Below, one piece after another: positions 45,378 through 57,261 of a stretch of 64,000 nucleotides of DNA. The stretch spans positions 62,701,202-62,765,201 of the forward strand of contig CM022303.1 of assembly GCA_011799875.1 (NCBI GenBank). The letters are read 5' to 3'. Made by a program: the position numbers and the translations under genes. Source of the stretch: Thinopyrum elongatum. Its lineage: Eukaryota; Streptophyta; Magnoliopsida; Poales; Poaceae. The notes below the pieces were generated by a model, which was not told the origin of the DNA, ran no database searches, and was given only the letters and a program-made list of their open reading frames with translations. Numbering within the stretch: position 1 is the first letter of the stretch; every line of letters starts with the position of its first letter.

Positions 45378-46334
45378 GAAGTTTGTGGACCTAAATAACA
45401 TCCATTGACAAGCGCTACCCCACAGCTTTAAAGCAACAACTGCATTGAGTGGCTAAAACTCACTATAGTGATGGACAATCGGTCACTATAAACGTTATTA
45501 CGACTAATGCCTCTGGTCACTATAAAACACGTTGTTTAGAGAGGCTGCATTTAACTCTGAGGTTTTCAAGGCTCTTAACAGTTTGTTCTGGGTTTAGTAA
45601 TAAGCTGGCAATCCCAACGGATCCATTTGTTTTTATGAAATCAGGGCAAATTAAAGGATCTTTAGTACCCGTGACGCTAACAAACCAAGTCATCGATCCA
45701 TCCATCATTAGGCCGGTCTTAATGAAAGTTTCATGTCTTTATTTTGAAGACGGTTAGAAACAATGTAAACAAGTTCATCACAACAAAACTCGCTTCTCAT
45801 CCCATGGAGCTAGCACATTGGGACAAGTTACTATCATGTAGTTTACCAGTAGTTATTAAGTTCTGGCAGTGCCGTTTTTAAGATTCCCAGGTTTCACGGG
45901 GTCGAAACCGCGGCAAGCATTGTGTTCGAGTTGGTGTCAGAGTACATGTCTCCGGTGGCTCGGGTGCACTTAGGAACACAAGAATCACACAGACATGACG
46001 TAATTGTTTATCCTGGTTCGGGCCGATGATGCCCTACGTCCAGCAGCTGATGATCCTTATAATCAAGAGCAGCCAAAATCGGGGGTTACAACGGAGGGTA
46101 GGAAGAGCTTTGGTAGGGGTTAGCTCGGTGCTAGTCCTAGGTTGCCTCGCTGCCGGTATATAGAAAGACATAGACATAGATACATAGATATTTCAACCAA
46201 TCCCGCATAATTAATCATCTTATGAACATACATGTAGTCCTTATTTTATAATGCCTATGGAAAACATAGCTTATCATTCGACTGAGATTCATCAATATTA
46301 TGAAATATGAATGGATATAAACAATTTCACACCC
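45378..46334. other. Spacer between segments A and B, with an LTR-retrotransposon remnant
   Basis: 45880-46190 contains TATCCTGGTTCGGGCC, then GATGCCCTACGTCCAG: words typical of the LTR/leader of Triticeae LTR retrotransposons (usual form CCCAGGTTCGGGCC...CCCTACGTCC). 45430-45770 (TCACTATARTG, GGCCGGTCTTAATG words) may be MITE debris. No gene is seen. Confidence 0.4.
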
Positions 46335-48605
46335 CAAGGCTCAATTACATCCACTAGTTAACTGACGACAAAGGGAGTCGTGTATGAAGCGCAGCAACGG
46401 GAGTCGTGTTTCACGCGAGCAACCTGGTCCATATCTATAACATGCACAGAACCCCATATAGGCAGCCCTTGTGTGGCCAAACGGAAAAAGCAAATAAAGT
46501 TATGTCAGATCCTCCCTAACCCAAATTGGGAGTATATGTGCTATGTGAACACTAAACAATATTGAAGTAGCTATAATACCATCACTTCGTGACAATTCAT
46601 GCACTATACGTGCCTTATAGCATTTGGACTGGATTGGAGACCAAAGGAGGATGGCAACGTTATCTTCACAACTGGGACCATTCACCTGGTATTGTGCGTC
46701 CATAAGGCGGTTGATTACGAGAGGTTATATTACTACGGAAATTGTACTGCTACAGGTAGTTCCTAATAAGAATGGCATTTAGTACGGGTTGTTGTGTAAC
46801 ATCGATCCAAGGTTAAGATACATCTAAGGAGGTTTGTGCTTGTAATAAAGAATAGCTATATGCATTAGTCGATGTAGAAGGTGTGATATTAATATATTTC
46901 CATTTCTAAAAAAAAGAGCTTTAACGTGCTAGCTGTTAATAAAAATATAACATTACTGATAAATCATTGGTCGCAACAAATTTCAAACAGATAGGTCGGC
47001 ATATCTGATAGTATCAACTCGGCAATAGTCTTCGACATCGGTATGTAAAACTAATACTTAATTAGGTCGGACATCGGTCTGTATATATAGCCCAATTTTG
47101 TTTTCGGAGGCTTGTCCCAGACAGGGCCACACGAGCTCGATTGTCACATGGGTGGACCGCTGTAGGTCATGAAACGGTACCATGCAAATAGTCAATTTAT
47201 ACTAACATATATACATGCGGTCATTAATTTTAGATTGCGTGTAGAAAACATATGATAGTTATCTTGGACAGGAATACTGCAACATTTCGAAATACGAATT
47301 CATATAAAAAATTCACACGCAAGATTCAATAATACACATGCACATGGAAATTAAGGTTCAGAAGAGACAAAGTGGATCGTGTATCACGCACGGTCTCGTC
47401 GATGTTTCACGACATGCAGACATCACACACCATGATCTGGAAAAGACAACGAAAGTTGTGTCATAACCTCCGAGACGTAAAGTAGGAGTCTATGCACCCA
47501 CACATGCCACATGTCAGTGGGCCGGCACTGTTTATTTGTTTGTGAGTGGCAGAGAATTGCGGGCCAGTTACTCAATGCATGTGCGCCAGTAAGATTAAAA
47601 ACTCGTGCGCACTTAAATTAACAGCGACGCGCGTGCATCTGGAGAGCTGGGCAGCGCACACAGGGACTTTATAGCCCGGTTCTCCTATTTAAGGCCTATT
47701 TAGCTTCTGTAGTCCAGTTTTTTCCTATCTAGATTCTAGGTCAATGGGCCAATTTGGATTCTACGAGCTATTTTTTCTCTTTCGGGATAGCGGGTTTGTG
47801 GAAGAAGAATGGGTGGGGAGATGGTTTGACATCCATATGGATGTAAAAGTATTATTTTCAAAATTCATATATTTATGTTCCATAATACTTTATACGGGAT
47901 TAATAATTGAACCGATACTGAAAACATGGTTATCAGATAAAAAAAACTAGGAAAATGAGTACACCTTATTTGTCGAGATATATATATGTATTTGCAAATA
48001 AACCTAGTATTGCAAGATTCAAAACTTTACACTCAGAATTTATAAACTTTGAACTATGACACTACAAACTTTGTACTGCTAGGTTCAAAAACTCTGAACT
48101 ATTACATTATAAACTTTGTACCACCAGATCCAAAACTTTACATTTAAAATTTATGTACTTTAAACTATCAAATTACAAACTTTGTACTACGAGGTTCAAA
48201 AACATTGAACTATTACATTATAAACTTTGTACCACCAGATTCAAGACTTTACCCTTAAAATTTATGTACTTTAAACTATCACATTACAAACTTTGTACTA
48301 CGAGGTTCAAAACTTTAAACTATCACATTATAAACTTTTTAATGGTAAGTTCAAAACTTTACACTCAGAATTTATAAACTTTGAATAATCATATTAGAAA
48401 CTTTGTAATGCTAGGTTCAAAACTTTGAACTCCCACGTTATAAACTTTGCATTGATAAGTTCAAAATTTTACACACAAAATTTATAAATTTTGAACTATC
48501 ACATTACAAACTTTGTAATACTAGGTTAGAAACTTTGAACTATCACATTATGAATTTCTAATAATATGCTATGAACTTTGTACACCTAGAACTGTAGTTT
48601 TGAAA
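46335..48605. repeat. Direct duplication, segment B (2.27 kb)
   Basis: Second copy of segment A, same orientation, about 1 kb downstream. Small differences: it lacks the ~60-bp AAAGATATGGGC part of A, and carries TTGGATTCTACGAGCTAT (47753-47770), which A lacks and segment C has. The array ends the same way as in A (TATGCTATGAACTTTGTACA). Confidence 0.85.
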
Positions 48606-48660
48606 TTCAAAACTTCGCACTTTATGTTTTGGAAATTTATACTGCGACTATTGAAACTTT
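47995..48660. repeat. AAACTTTG-rich tandem array in segment B
   Basis: Same units as the array in segment A, in the same order. Confidence 0.75.
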
Positions 48661-49229
48661 ATACCCCTAGACGCAAAAACTTTATCATCACAAAAATTGT
48701 GTCGAAACATATCCAACATGGATCTCCTTTTATAGATCTTGTCGTAATGTATTTAATGGTTTGATCAGAATTTAAAATAGATGCTTGACGAGAAAGTTAT
48801 TATATTTTAAAGTTTGTATACCATTTAAAAAAATAGATCTGACACAACACGTGGTCCGCTCCCATCGCCACGTATGTCCATTATGCTTCCCCGAATACTA
48901 CGCGTCCATCGCGGCGCCATTCCCACTCCGTCTCCGCTTCCCCACGTGCCACGCGTCCGTGCGCTGCTACAGGGCACAGCGCATGCGCGCCGTATAAGAT
49001 TTGAGAGAGAATTGAAATTGAAGGGCGTTGGGAGGAGATAAGATCGAAGCCTCTGTGTCCTTGTGCATGGTCTCGTCCACATATATATATAGTTTGATTG
49101 ATTTCTTTTAGTTATTTCACCCAATTTATATAAAGAGAAGTTAAATTTCTGACACCAAACAAATATATTACTAAAAAATGTTTCATGGTTGGTGTATCAG
49201 ATAATACCAATTGTTAAAGCTATCCTAAA
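48661..49229. other. Intergenic DNA; no gene seen
   Basis: Array tail (ATCCAACATGGATCTCCTTT, GATCTTGTCGT) resembling the tail of the 17-18 kb array, then a GC-rich stretch (48840-49000) with CCACGTGCCACGCGTCC words and an A/T-rich run. No coding signature is recognised. Confidence 0.35.
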
Positions 49230-50159
49230 TCTATACGTAATAATAAAAAAAGCAGAATTTCTGCAGTAATTTTTTTCTGCCATTAGTTGATATTTTTTTT
49301 CTGCCTTTAGTTGTTCTGGGCTCAGTCTCGAGCTCTGGGCCTCGGCCTCCACGGCTTCTTTGCGTGTTGATATTGGATCGGTCTCGGTCGACTCTATATA
49401 GGGAAATACTAACCCAACCCACACGAGTCAGTATTGCCCTAGGAGACAGGTGCGGGGCGGAGCTAGACCTTGATGTCCAGTTCCGCGGCGACGCCCATCG
49501 ATTTAAGCATGTCGGGTGGAGATCCAAGTCAAGGAGGAGGTCTCCCACTGATTACCTGCAACCAATGCGGGAAGTGGCGTTTTGTGCGACGTGTATCGAA
49601 GCAACCATGGAGCGAGGGCGAGATCTTCTACTGTTGCCTAACTCACTGCACCTGTCTCCTCCGCCACCGGCTTGCGCGTCGCTGTCGATCCTCGAAGGCC
49701 GCTGGCCGCAGCCTCCTTTCTCCACTCGCCTCCTCTCCCAGACGAAGCGCTCGATAATTGGGCGTGGAGGGGAATGAGATGGAGAGACACAGGCAGGGGG
49801 GCGAATAGCAAAAAAGCCACCCATTCGTTGGGTGCAGGTGCGGTCAGCAGCAACCGTGGACTGCCACGTTGGATCAAAGCCTGCGTTCGGACTGATTTGG
49901 ACCCATAGCGCACTCCAGAAAAAGATTAGGGACCCTAAACTGCACTTTGGAAGGTGATGGACCTAGATTACACAGAGGTAAAAGCTAATGGACCCACGGT
50001 GCATTTTGCTATCATGAATATCATGGTCATCATATCATAAATTATAGAATTAAAATTTTATAGAAAACATAAATATATATGTATCATTCTTGTCGTGTTT
50101 TCCACGAAAGTTAGATAGTATTTTTTTCTCCCATTGCAACACACGGACAGTTTTGCTAG
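49230..50159 (+). mobile_element. Probable small Helitron carrying a gene fragment
   Basis: The 5' end TCTATACGTAATAATAAA follows an A (49229). The 3' end is CCATTGCAACACACGGACAG then TTTTGCTAG followed by T (50160): a degenerate form of the grass Helitron 3' hairpin (CCCGTTGCAACGCACGGG) plus a CTAG end at an A/T target. No Rep/helicase, so non-autonomous. The interior holds a promoter-like region and a GRF-zinc-finger fragment, as expected of a Helitron gene capture. Confidence 0.5.
49473..49757 (+). pseudogene. GRF-type zinc-finger gene fragment
   Basis: ATG at 49473 (MSSSAATPIDLSMSGGDPS), then LPLITCNQCGKWRFVRRVSK and PWSEGEIFYCC. In grasses the motif CxxCG...SKQPWSEGEIFYCCPxH belongs to a family of short GRF-like zinc-finger proteins. 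Here homology stops soon after YCC (about 49635) and the frame continues into unrelated Arg/Ser-rich sequence to 49757, so the last zinc ligand and the FWYWE tail are lost. A TATA-like CTCTATATAGG lies near 49394, about 80 bp upstream, so the fragment seems to have been taken with its promoter. Confidence 0.55.
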
Positions 50160-50704
50160 TCAAACTTATTTGTCAAGTTTGATCTCTTTAAGAGTCGATT
50201 TATTCGGCGACCGAGGCGCTAGTATGTAGTTTAACAGCTCGGCAACCAGCTGGCTATTGCCCGAAGAGATACAGAGCAAAGATCTGGGGTACTAGTATTA
50301 TATTCTATTTCACGCATCATGAGCAGATTAAAAGCAATTATCTAAGCAACATATATATTCAGAATAGAGTATCAACCATTAGCTAAGTATATAGTGGAAG
50401 CACTGCTGGAGTGAAGTAACTGCACGTTCAAATCCTCCGCATGTACGTAACTGCACGTTCAAATCCTCAGCATCTGACTAATGCATTCAAACTCTAGCAT
50501 ATAAGCCTGACCACCGGCGGAGCCACCACAGGCGACCTTGGGCGGTCGTCCGGGCTCGTCGGCAAAGTGCAAACAAAAAATTTCTTTGTATGGTAGAGAA
50601 ATTTTATTATTTTGGATAAATATTTGTGCATAACGAGAATCGCCTGATGAGCATCTGAAAGTTTCTGTCTCCGTCAATGAATGTGGCCGAACCGCCCAAA
50701 ATAA
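50160..50704. other. Intergenic DNA; possible transposon debris
   Basis: No gene is seen. CCACCGGCGGAGCCACCAC at about 50513 resembles a hAT-type end (compare GGGGCGGAGCCAG of the hAT at 53963), but no partner end is found. Confidence 0.3.
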
Positions 50705-52450
50705 TCCGCTCCCAAGGGCCAAGGGTACTTGTCTTCCATTGACACTAAGTACCCAAGTGAGCGCACTAAACCGGACAATTCTGTCGAGCTCACCCCAAGG
50801 GAGACCCGAAAAGCCGCATTTTTACATCAGGATCACAAATGAGGGAATAAAACTTATAACATCCTTAACCATTTCTTACATCACTTTAATTACAACATCA
50901 GAGTTATGAATAATTTAATTTAACAACAGAATTTAACAATGTTATCAGAGTTTCGGCGGAATTAAATAATCATGAATGACAAGTTAAAGAATTAACATGA
51001 TACACATTTCTATATAAGGGATGATGGCATTTTGTAAGTCTTTGCTTGGAAAAAAACATGTTTGGTGAAGGTTGTAAATCAACTCTAAGTCCGTATCCCA
51101 AAGGATATCCTCGCTGAGCCCACCAGGAGGTTTCCACACACAAGAGTCAGCTTAAACATCACCTGCTACCTGCAACAGGGTAGAATAAAACACTGAGTAC
51201 TCAATTGTACTCAGCAAGACTTACCCGACAGGGAGAAGTAAAAGACTCCAAGGATATGCAAGGCTATATGGCTTGTGGCTCTATTCCATTCGCAGGAAGC
51301 ATTACTACCAGTGTATCCTTATATTCATTTTATTAGCAGTCATGATTAGTTCATTTATCTAACCATTCTAGGTAAGCACCTGTGCTACTTTCAAGCATGT
51401 GGTAAGCAATCAGAATCCTTTTCTTCTCTTCCATGTTCCAGTTCTTACTACGGTGCAAGATACTAGTCAAGTCGTACCGCAACGGCGGCGATTCGCGAAT
51501 CAATTTCCCCAGCTGGGTACCCCGAAACACATGCCTCATCTATACCCTAGGCACAGCATCACGGGGTCCAGGTCTGCATCCAGACTCATAGAGATCCAAG
51601 TCCCAACACTGCGGCCAATGCGGCAGGGTGGCATCCTTGGAACTCCTTCGGACTCGGCCGGCATACAAGTCGGTCCGCAAAGAGCCGGAACCCATGACAA
51701 GAAAGTAACAGGCCTTCCCGCTCCCATAAGCAAGTATGTGATCAGGATAAGAAGGTCTGTCACGAGACTACCATCTAGCGCAACGGTCAGTCCTTAATCG
51801 ACACAGGCGGAACAAGCGCAACCAGAGCCTCGCTCTGTTTGCCTAACCAAGTCCAATTCCAAATCCAAGTATGGTCCCGTCCGGTCTCCAATTATTATCC
51901 ACCTGCATTCCAAATGATAGTAATATGATAATAGTAACCATAATAAAAAAATTCCTATCTCTCGCGAGTGACAGGCAATCACTCGACTTTTACCGGAGTC
52001 CTATAGCATGGCAATCTATACGATCCTGTCATACTAGTAATACTCGTAGGATAAGAATGTAAATGCAAGTGTGTTTCCATTCAATTCCTGAAAACGTAAA
52101 TGCACAACGTACAAAATATATAAAGTGCAGAGTAATAGGGGTTATGCACAGGGGCTTGCCAGGGTAAGATATAAGCAAAAGTTAGCATTCCATCGGAGAG
52201 ACACGGTCATCAAGGCACCATCTTTCTACTACACCCGGACGACGCCATGATCCATCGTTGCTCCTATAATGATATACGGAATGCAACGCAGAGGTGTAAA
52301 TAATCAACGGCAATCGCGGCTATTAAAATACGGTTACGCCTCTCAAACTATCGAATCCGCTCTAACGTTCTAAGTTACATATTCGTGTTGTCGGATAAGG
52401 TGCTAATTCCCAATGGGTATTTTAGTTATACAAACCCAAGGTGTTGCTTA
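50705..52450. mobile_element. LTR-retrotransposon LTR/leader remnant
   Basis: Words such as ACACTGAGTACTCAATTGTA, CTCAGCAAGACTTACCCGAC, CAGGGGCTTGCCAGGGTAAG and TCAAGGCACCATCTTTCTAC occur in order. I recognise these from LTRs of grass gypsy-type elements, though the exact family is not assigned. No gag or pol follows on either side. Its last ~300 bp (from 52141) are shared with 17183 onwards. Confidence 0.45.
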
Positions 52451-52559
52451 TTTCATTTATTGATTTAATACTTATTCCCGAACTAGGGTTCATAAGCTAC
52501 CATAGCAAAATAATTATTTTGGAGCTCAAAAATTACAGTGGACACATAATAATACTATG

Positions 52560-53570
52560 ATACTGCTGTGAAATTTTTAGAGTTAACACTATCACTGATT
52601 AATCACAAAAATTCCTACAAGACCACATGTAACTGAAATGTAAAATTGTGAAACTGATTATTTGGAAAATGTGTAACCGTTTATTTTCAAAAGAGTGAAA
52701 TATGTTATCTCAAAAATGTGCAACTAAAATTGATGTGATTTTTGTGAAACAAGCCAGCGAAAAGTGAAATGTAGCTTTTTGAATTGTGAACTAGCAACCA
52801 CAGAAAGTGAAATTATAATGTATCATTGTGAAACTGATTGTTCGAAAATGTGAAACAATTTATTTCAAAAGAGTGAAATAGTTTATTTGATAAATGTACA
52901 ATTGAAATATTATTTTTTTGAAACAAGCCAGTGAAAAATGAAATGTAGGCTCTGAATTGTGAAATAGTAACCACGGAAAGTGAAATTCTAATGTATCACT
53001 GTGAAATTGCTTATTTGGAAATATGAAACAATTTATTTCAAAAGAGTGAAACGGGTTATTTGAGAAACGTCAATTAGAATAGGTGTTATTTTTGTGAAAC
53101 AAGCCATTGGAAAGTGAAATGTTGGTTCTGAATTGTGAAACAGTAAGCACATATAGTGAATTATAATGTCTCATTATGAAATTGATTATTTGAAATTATG
53201 AAACAATTTATCTGAACACAATGAAATAGTTTTTGAGTTATGTGCAATTGAAATATATGTTTTTTGTGGAACAAGCCAGTGAAAAGTGAAAGTAGGTTTT
53301 GAATTGTGAAATGTGCAATTGATATATTATTTTTGCGAAAGAAGACAATGAAAGTAAAATGTTAGTTCTGAATTGTGAAATAGTAAGCACAGAAGCTGAA
53401 ATACATTGTTCACATTTTCAAATAATCAGTTTCACAATCGTATATTATAATTTCATTTTCTGTACTTATTATTTCATAATTCTGAAATATGTTATTAACT
53501 TGTTTCAGATTTTTCATGTGAAATATGTTAGTTCCACATACGAAATGTGAAATGTTAAAATTTAAATGTG
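52560..53570. repeat. GTGAAA-rich degenerate tandem array, copy 2
   Basis: Same units in the same order as 17560-18560, with frequent single-base differences. Confidence 0.7.
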
Positions 53571-53962
53571 TTTGAAATGTATCCAAGCTCGGTCTAGTTT
53601 TAAAGCTCTTGGCGTCAAGAGTTCAAATATATAAATTATTTTAAATACGGAATTATGGTTTAAAAGATAAGTATGTTTTTAATTTGCTAAGATGAAATAA
53701 AGTCTATGGATTTGTTTGCAAGGGAGAGAGAAGAGACTAATGTATGGATGTCCCTGTGTCATAAAAAGTAATACTCTAGACTGACAAAAGTAGTACTCGG
53801 TTGGTGCACCAGCTACTGAAATACCAATATTTCATAAATAGTGAAAATTTTGTATACAACACAGTATTTAATATACGGTACGAGGTGCCACTAGTTGATT
53901 GGCTGGCTAATCGCGGGTACCTAGCGGAACCGCGCAATTTTACTTTTCGCGGTAGCTCACGG

Positions 53963-55383
53963 CAGGGGCGGAGCCAGCGTAATAGTGTTGGGTTCAGTTG
54001 AACCCAACGATTTTTCCTGGCAAGAGTATATGTACACGTATACGTACTTGCATGAACCCAGTGGAAAATAGGGGCTGAACCCATCAAACTTAGAATGCAA
54101 CGCAAGAAGCCCAAAAGCCCGTAAAGTGAACTCCATCCGTGCCAGCCTGCCAGGCAAGTTGGTGGCTTCGTGACCGTTCTAGGTATTCCTATTCTCCTGT
54201 AGACATGTACGTGTACACAGGCAGCCGCCAGCAGCACGATCTTTCGCCGTTCGCTTCGTCGACTCTCTCCCAATCTCCTCCATGCGCCGGCGACGAGCCC
54301 CGCCGACAAGGGTAGGTCTGGGCGGCAACCTTGCCGCCTAATATAAACCAAAAATTAAAGGTACCGAGTTGCATCGAAATGTCTCCTCTCCGTTAAACAT
54401 GGTGTAGTTTTCTAATTGTTATTCCCCGTATTTTGATTGATCTAGGCTATGGGATAGTATTTTGCAGATATAAACTAATTACTAGATTGAGGTCATCCAT
54501 TAGAGGTAGACAAAGTGCACCAAATACCACTCCAAGTAGTCTTCTGAAGCATTCTATACAAAGAAGAATTAATTAAGACAAGTTGCCTTATGATCTAATT
54601 TATAGGAAGAAATTTTTGGAGTACACGAGAAATTCTAAGGAACAAGATGAGATATATTTATAACTATATAAGGGGCTTCAAATGTTACCGCTTAATTTGG
54701 ATTAGCCACAAAGAGAAATTGGAGATACTAAACTTAGATCTAGTCCAAACTAATGACGTAGACAAATAAGATATTACTTTTTCTCTGGGCTATCAACTTC
54801 TAAAGCTAGTACTAATATTGTTTGTTGTCACAACATCTGTGGATGGATGCTTTTCAGCTATGAATGTTGTGAAGAAAAAATTGCACAATAAAATGGATGA
54901 TTGGCTCATCAGTGATTGATTAATTTGCTATGCGCAAAAAGATATGTTTTCTGCCACTAGTAACGATCTGGTGTTTGATCCTTTTAAGTAGATGAAAATC
55001 AAAACCGACACTCTAAAATGTGAGTGATTTTACAACTTCTTTCGCTTGATGATACTTGTTTTAAAACTTCGCAAACTAACTTATCATTTTTTAGTGTTTT
55101 TAGGAAGATGAGAAGCTACAACTGGAGCTGCAAACTATTTTTGGTATTACTCTATTTATAATATGTAAGGAACTCAATTTATAATTTCATCCGACAGGTA
55201 TGTCTTGCACTCTTCAGCTTCCAGTGTAACACAATTTGTGATAAGTAATAGCATATGTATGTTATTTTTTAGTGCTATACTCTTGCTTAAACTTGTGTAA
55301 AATTAGACTTTACCCTTAATTATGGCATACCAAATCTTTATAATGAGTGAACCCAATGACAAAAAATTCTGGCTCCGCCCCTG
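53963..55383 (+). mobile_element. hAT transposon (1421 bp, internally decayed)
   Basis: Perfect 15-bp terminal inverted repeats, CAGGGGCGGAGCCAG at 53963 and its complement ending at 55383, are flanked by an exact 8-bp target duplication GCTCACGG (53955-53962 and 55384-55391), the hAT signature. The duplicated segment copy 1 near 18950 has no such insertion. Inside, only the C-terminal transposase region is recognisable, so the element is a deleted, non-autonomous copy. Confidence 0.93.
54827..54991 (+). pseudogene. hAT transposase C-terminal dimerisation domain remnant
   Basis: The frame reads VTTSVDGCFSAMNVVKKKLH, NKMDDWLISD, stop (TGA), LICYAQKDMFSATSNDLVFD and stop. This matches the hAT C-terminal family found in TTF-finger/ZMYM1-like plant hAT transposases (usual form SVERxFSAMxxVKxxLRNxM...LICYxEKDIF). 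An in-frame TGA replaces the expected Cys codon after SD. No N-terminal BED/TTF or catalytic core remains upstream. Confidence 0.8.
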
Positions 55384-55620
55384 GCTCACGGCAGGAGAGG
55401 ACAAGCGCGACAGCTCGCGTGCTCGATACAGGGATGGCCAGCCCAGGGCAGCGTACAGCGGTGCAGCCTGCGCGTGCATGCTTGTGCCTCTCTGCTGTGC
55501 GTGTGTGGCTGCCTGTGTATTGGCTGTGTGCGAGCACAGGAACGCACTGCTCAGCATATGCCCTTGAAGATTCGGATTCCAACGTGCGTAGAAAAAATAT
55601 ATTTCTCTCCCTTTGATCTC

Positions 55621-56620
55621 CCATGCAAATAGTCAATTTATACTAACATATATACATGTGGTCATTAATTTTAGAGTGCGTGTAGAAAACATATGATAGT
55701 TACCAATTGGACAGGGATACTGCAACATTTCGAAATACGATTTCATATAAAAAATTTACACACAAGATTCAATAATACACATGCACTTGTAAATTAGGGT
55801 TCACAAGAGAGAAAGTGGATCGTGTATCATGCACGGTCTCGTCGATGTTTCACGACATGCAGACATCACACACCATGATCTGGAAAAGGCAACGAAAATT
55901 GTGTCATAATCTCCGAGACGTAAAGTAGGAGTCTATACACACACATGTCACATGTCAGTGGACCGGCACTGTTTATTTGTTTGTGAGTGGCAGAGAATTG
56001 TGGGCCACTTAGGGCGTGTTCTGAACTCCTCCCGCTCCAGGCTTCTCCAACTCCGCGAGCGAAGCTAGACCGAACGTCTGAGCTCCGCGGAGTGGGCTTC
56101 GCGAAGCGCTGCGGGCCTCTAGTGCAAAATATTGAAGCAGCCTTTTGCCAGCTTCACGAACCGGAGAAGCGAGGAGTCCAGCGTATTTACAGCGAGGATG
56201 CCACCGCCAAGTCGTGAAAAACGATTCGCACAACTCGCGTGGCTCTTGTTCCCCGCAACAACCCGCCCGCACGCATCGGAATGGCTGGGAGAAGCTGCCA
56301 AGCAAGCCGAACACATCGGAATAGCCAGATGAAGTGAGAAGCTAGCTCAAGAAGCTGGATTTGTGAAGTTTTGAGAAGCTAGAGAGGTTCAGAACACGCC
56401 CTTACTCAGCGCGTGTGCGCCAGTAAGAATAGGAACGCGCGCACTTAAATTAACAGCGACGCGCGTGCGTCTGGAGAGCTGGGCAGCGCACGCAGGGACT
56501 TTATAGCCCGGTTCTCCTGTCTAAGGCCTATTTAGCTTCCGTAGTCCAGTTTTTTCCTGTCTAGATTCTAGGTCAATGGGCCAATTTGGATTCTACGAGC
56601 TATTCTACGAGCTAGTTTTT
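55621..56620. repeat. Segment C: partial third copy of segments A/B
   Basis: Begins CCATGCAAATAGTCAATTTA (matching 43975 in A and 47189 in B) directly after the end of the 17-19 kb-type segment. It ends near TTTGGATTCTACGAGCTATT, without the AAACTTTG array. It is interrupted by a Tourist MITE at 56012-56401. Like B, it has the GGATTCTACGAGC bases absent from A. Confidence 0.8.
56012..56401. mobile_element. Tourist-type (PIF/Harbinger) MITE, 390 bp
   Basis: Perfect 15-bp terminal inverted repeats GGGCGTGTTCTGAAC are flanked by TTA on both sides (56009-56011 and 56402-56404). Segments A (near 44360) and B (near 47560) show the empty site with a single TTA (GGCCACTTACTCAG and GGCCAGTTACTCAA). 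The interior is full of GAAGCTR words and non-coding. Confidence 0.92.
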
Positions 56621-57261
56621 TCGGTGTGTGCTGAGTGTCAGGCCCATCGACAAGGGTGTGCAAGGAGTGCGATCGCACACGGCCCCCAAAATCGGAGGGG
56701 CCCCGAACAGGGAGAAAAATCGCGAAAACCGTCGCTACTAGGGAAAAGCCTAGTAGTAGCGCGGGTAAATGCCTAGCGGTAGTGCGGGGTCCTGCGCTAC
56801 TAGTAAGGCGCTACAGCTAACCTGTAGCAGTAGCGCGTTTTGTATCACGCTACTGCTATACCTACTTAGCAGTAGCGCTGTCCTGACCAGCGCTATTGCT
56901 AAGTGGCTTAGCAGCAGCGTTTTCCTGTCCAACGCTACTGCCAATTAGCTGTAGCGCTTGTTTACGTCGCTACTGCTTCCTGCTAAAGAGCGCTACTGCT
57001 ATATTTTAGCTTTTTTTTTGCTACGTATTTGTGATGTTTTTGTACAGGTTTTATACAGTATTCTAATCATATCATAAACATGCAATATGCTCATCATATG
57101 ATACACATAATAGTCTCATCATATCATCCAACACAAATCATGTCGTCACATCATAATCACGATATAGCGATACAAGTTAACTGACATGTCTCATCATACA
57201 TAATGTAGTACTTCTTGAGGCACCAGTTCGGATCCCTCTCTCGCACTAGCGTGAACCTAAA

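Larger units (their letters stand above)
52141..55620. repeat. Duplicated segment, copy 2, split by a hAT element
   Basis: 52141-53962 matches 17183-18960, and 55392-55620 matches about 18985-19220. The intervening 53963-55391 is the hAT insertion plus one copy of its target duplication. Extra bases relative to copy 1 include about 60 bp after AACTAGGGT (52490-52545). Confidence 0.8.

Noticed and set aside
50500..50530. hAT end at CCACCGGCGGAGCCACC
   Set aside because: Only partial similarity to the hAT terminus at 53963; no partner end or 8-bp duplication found.
53776..54351. 191-codon minus-strand open frame
   Set aside because: It crosses the hAT terminus and target duplication, and no motif is present; the hAT coding remnant is on the plus strand.
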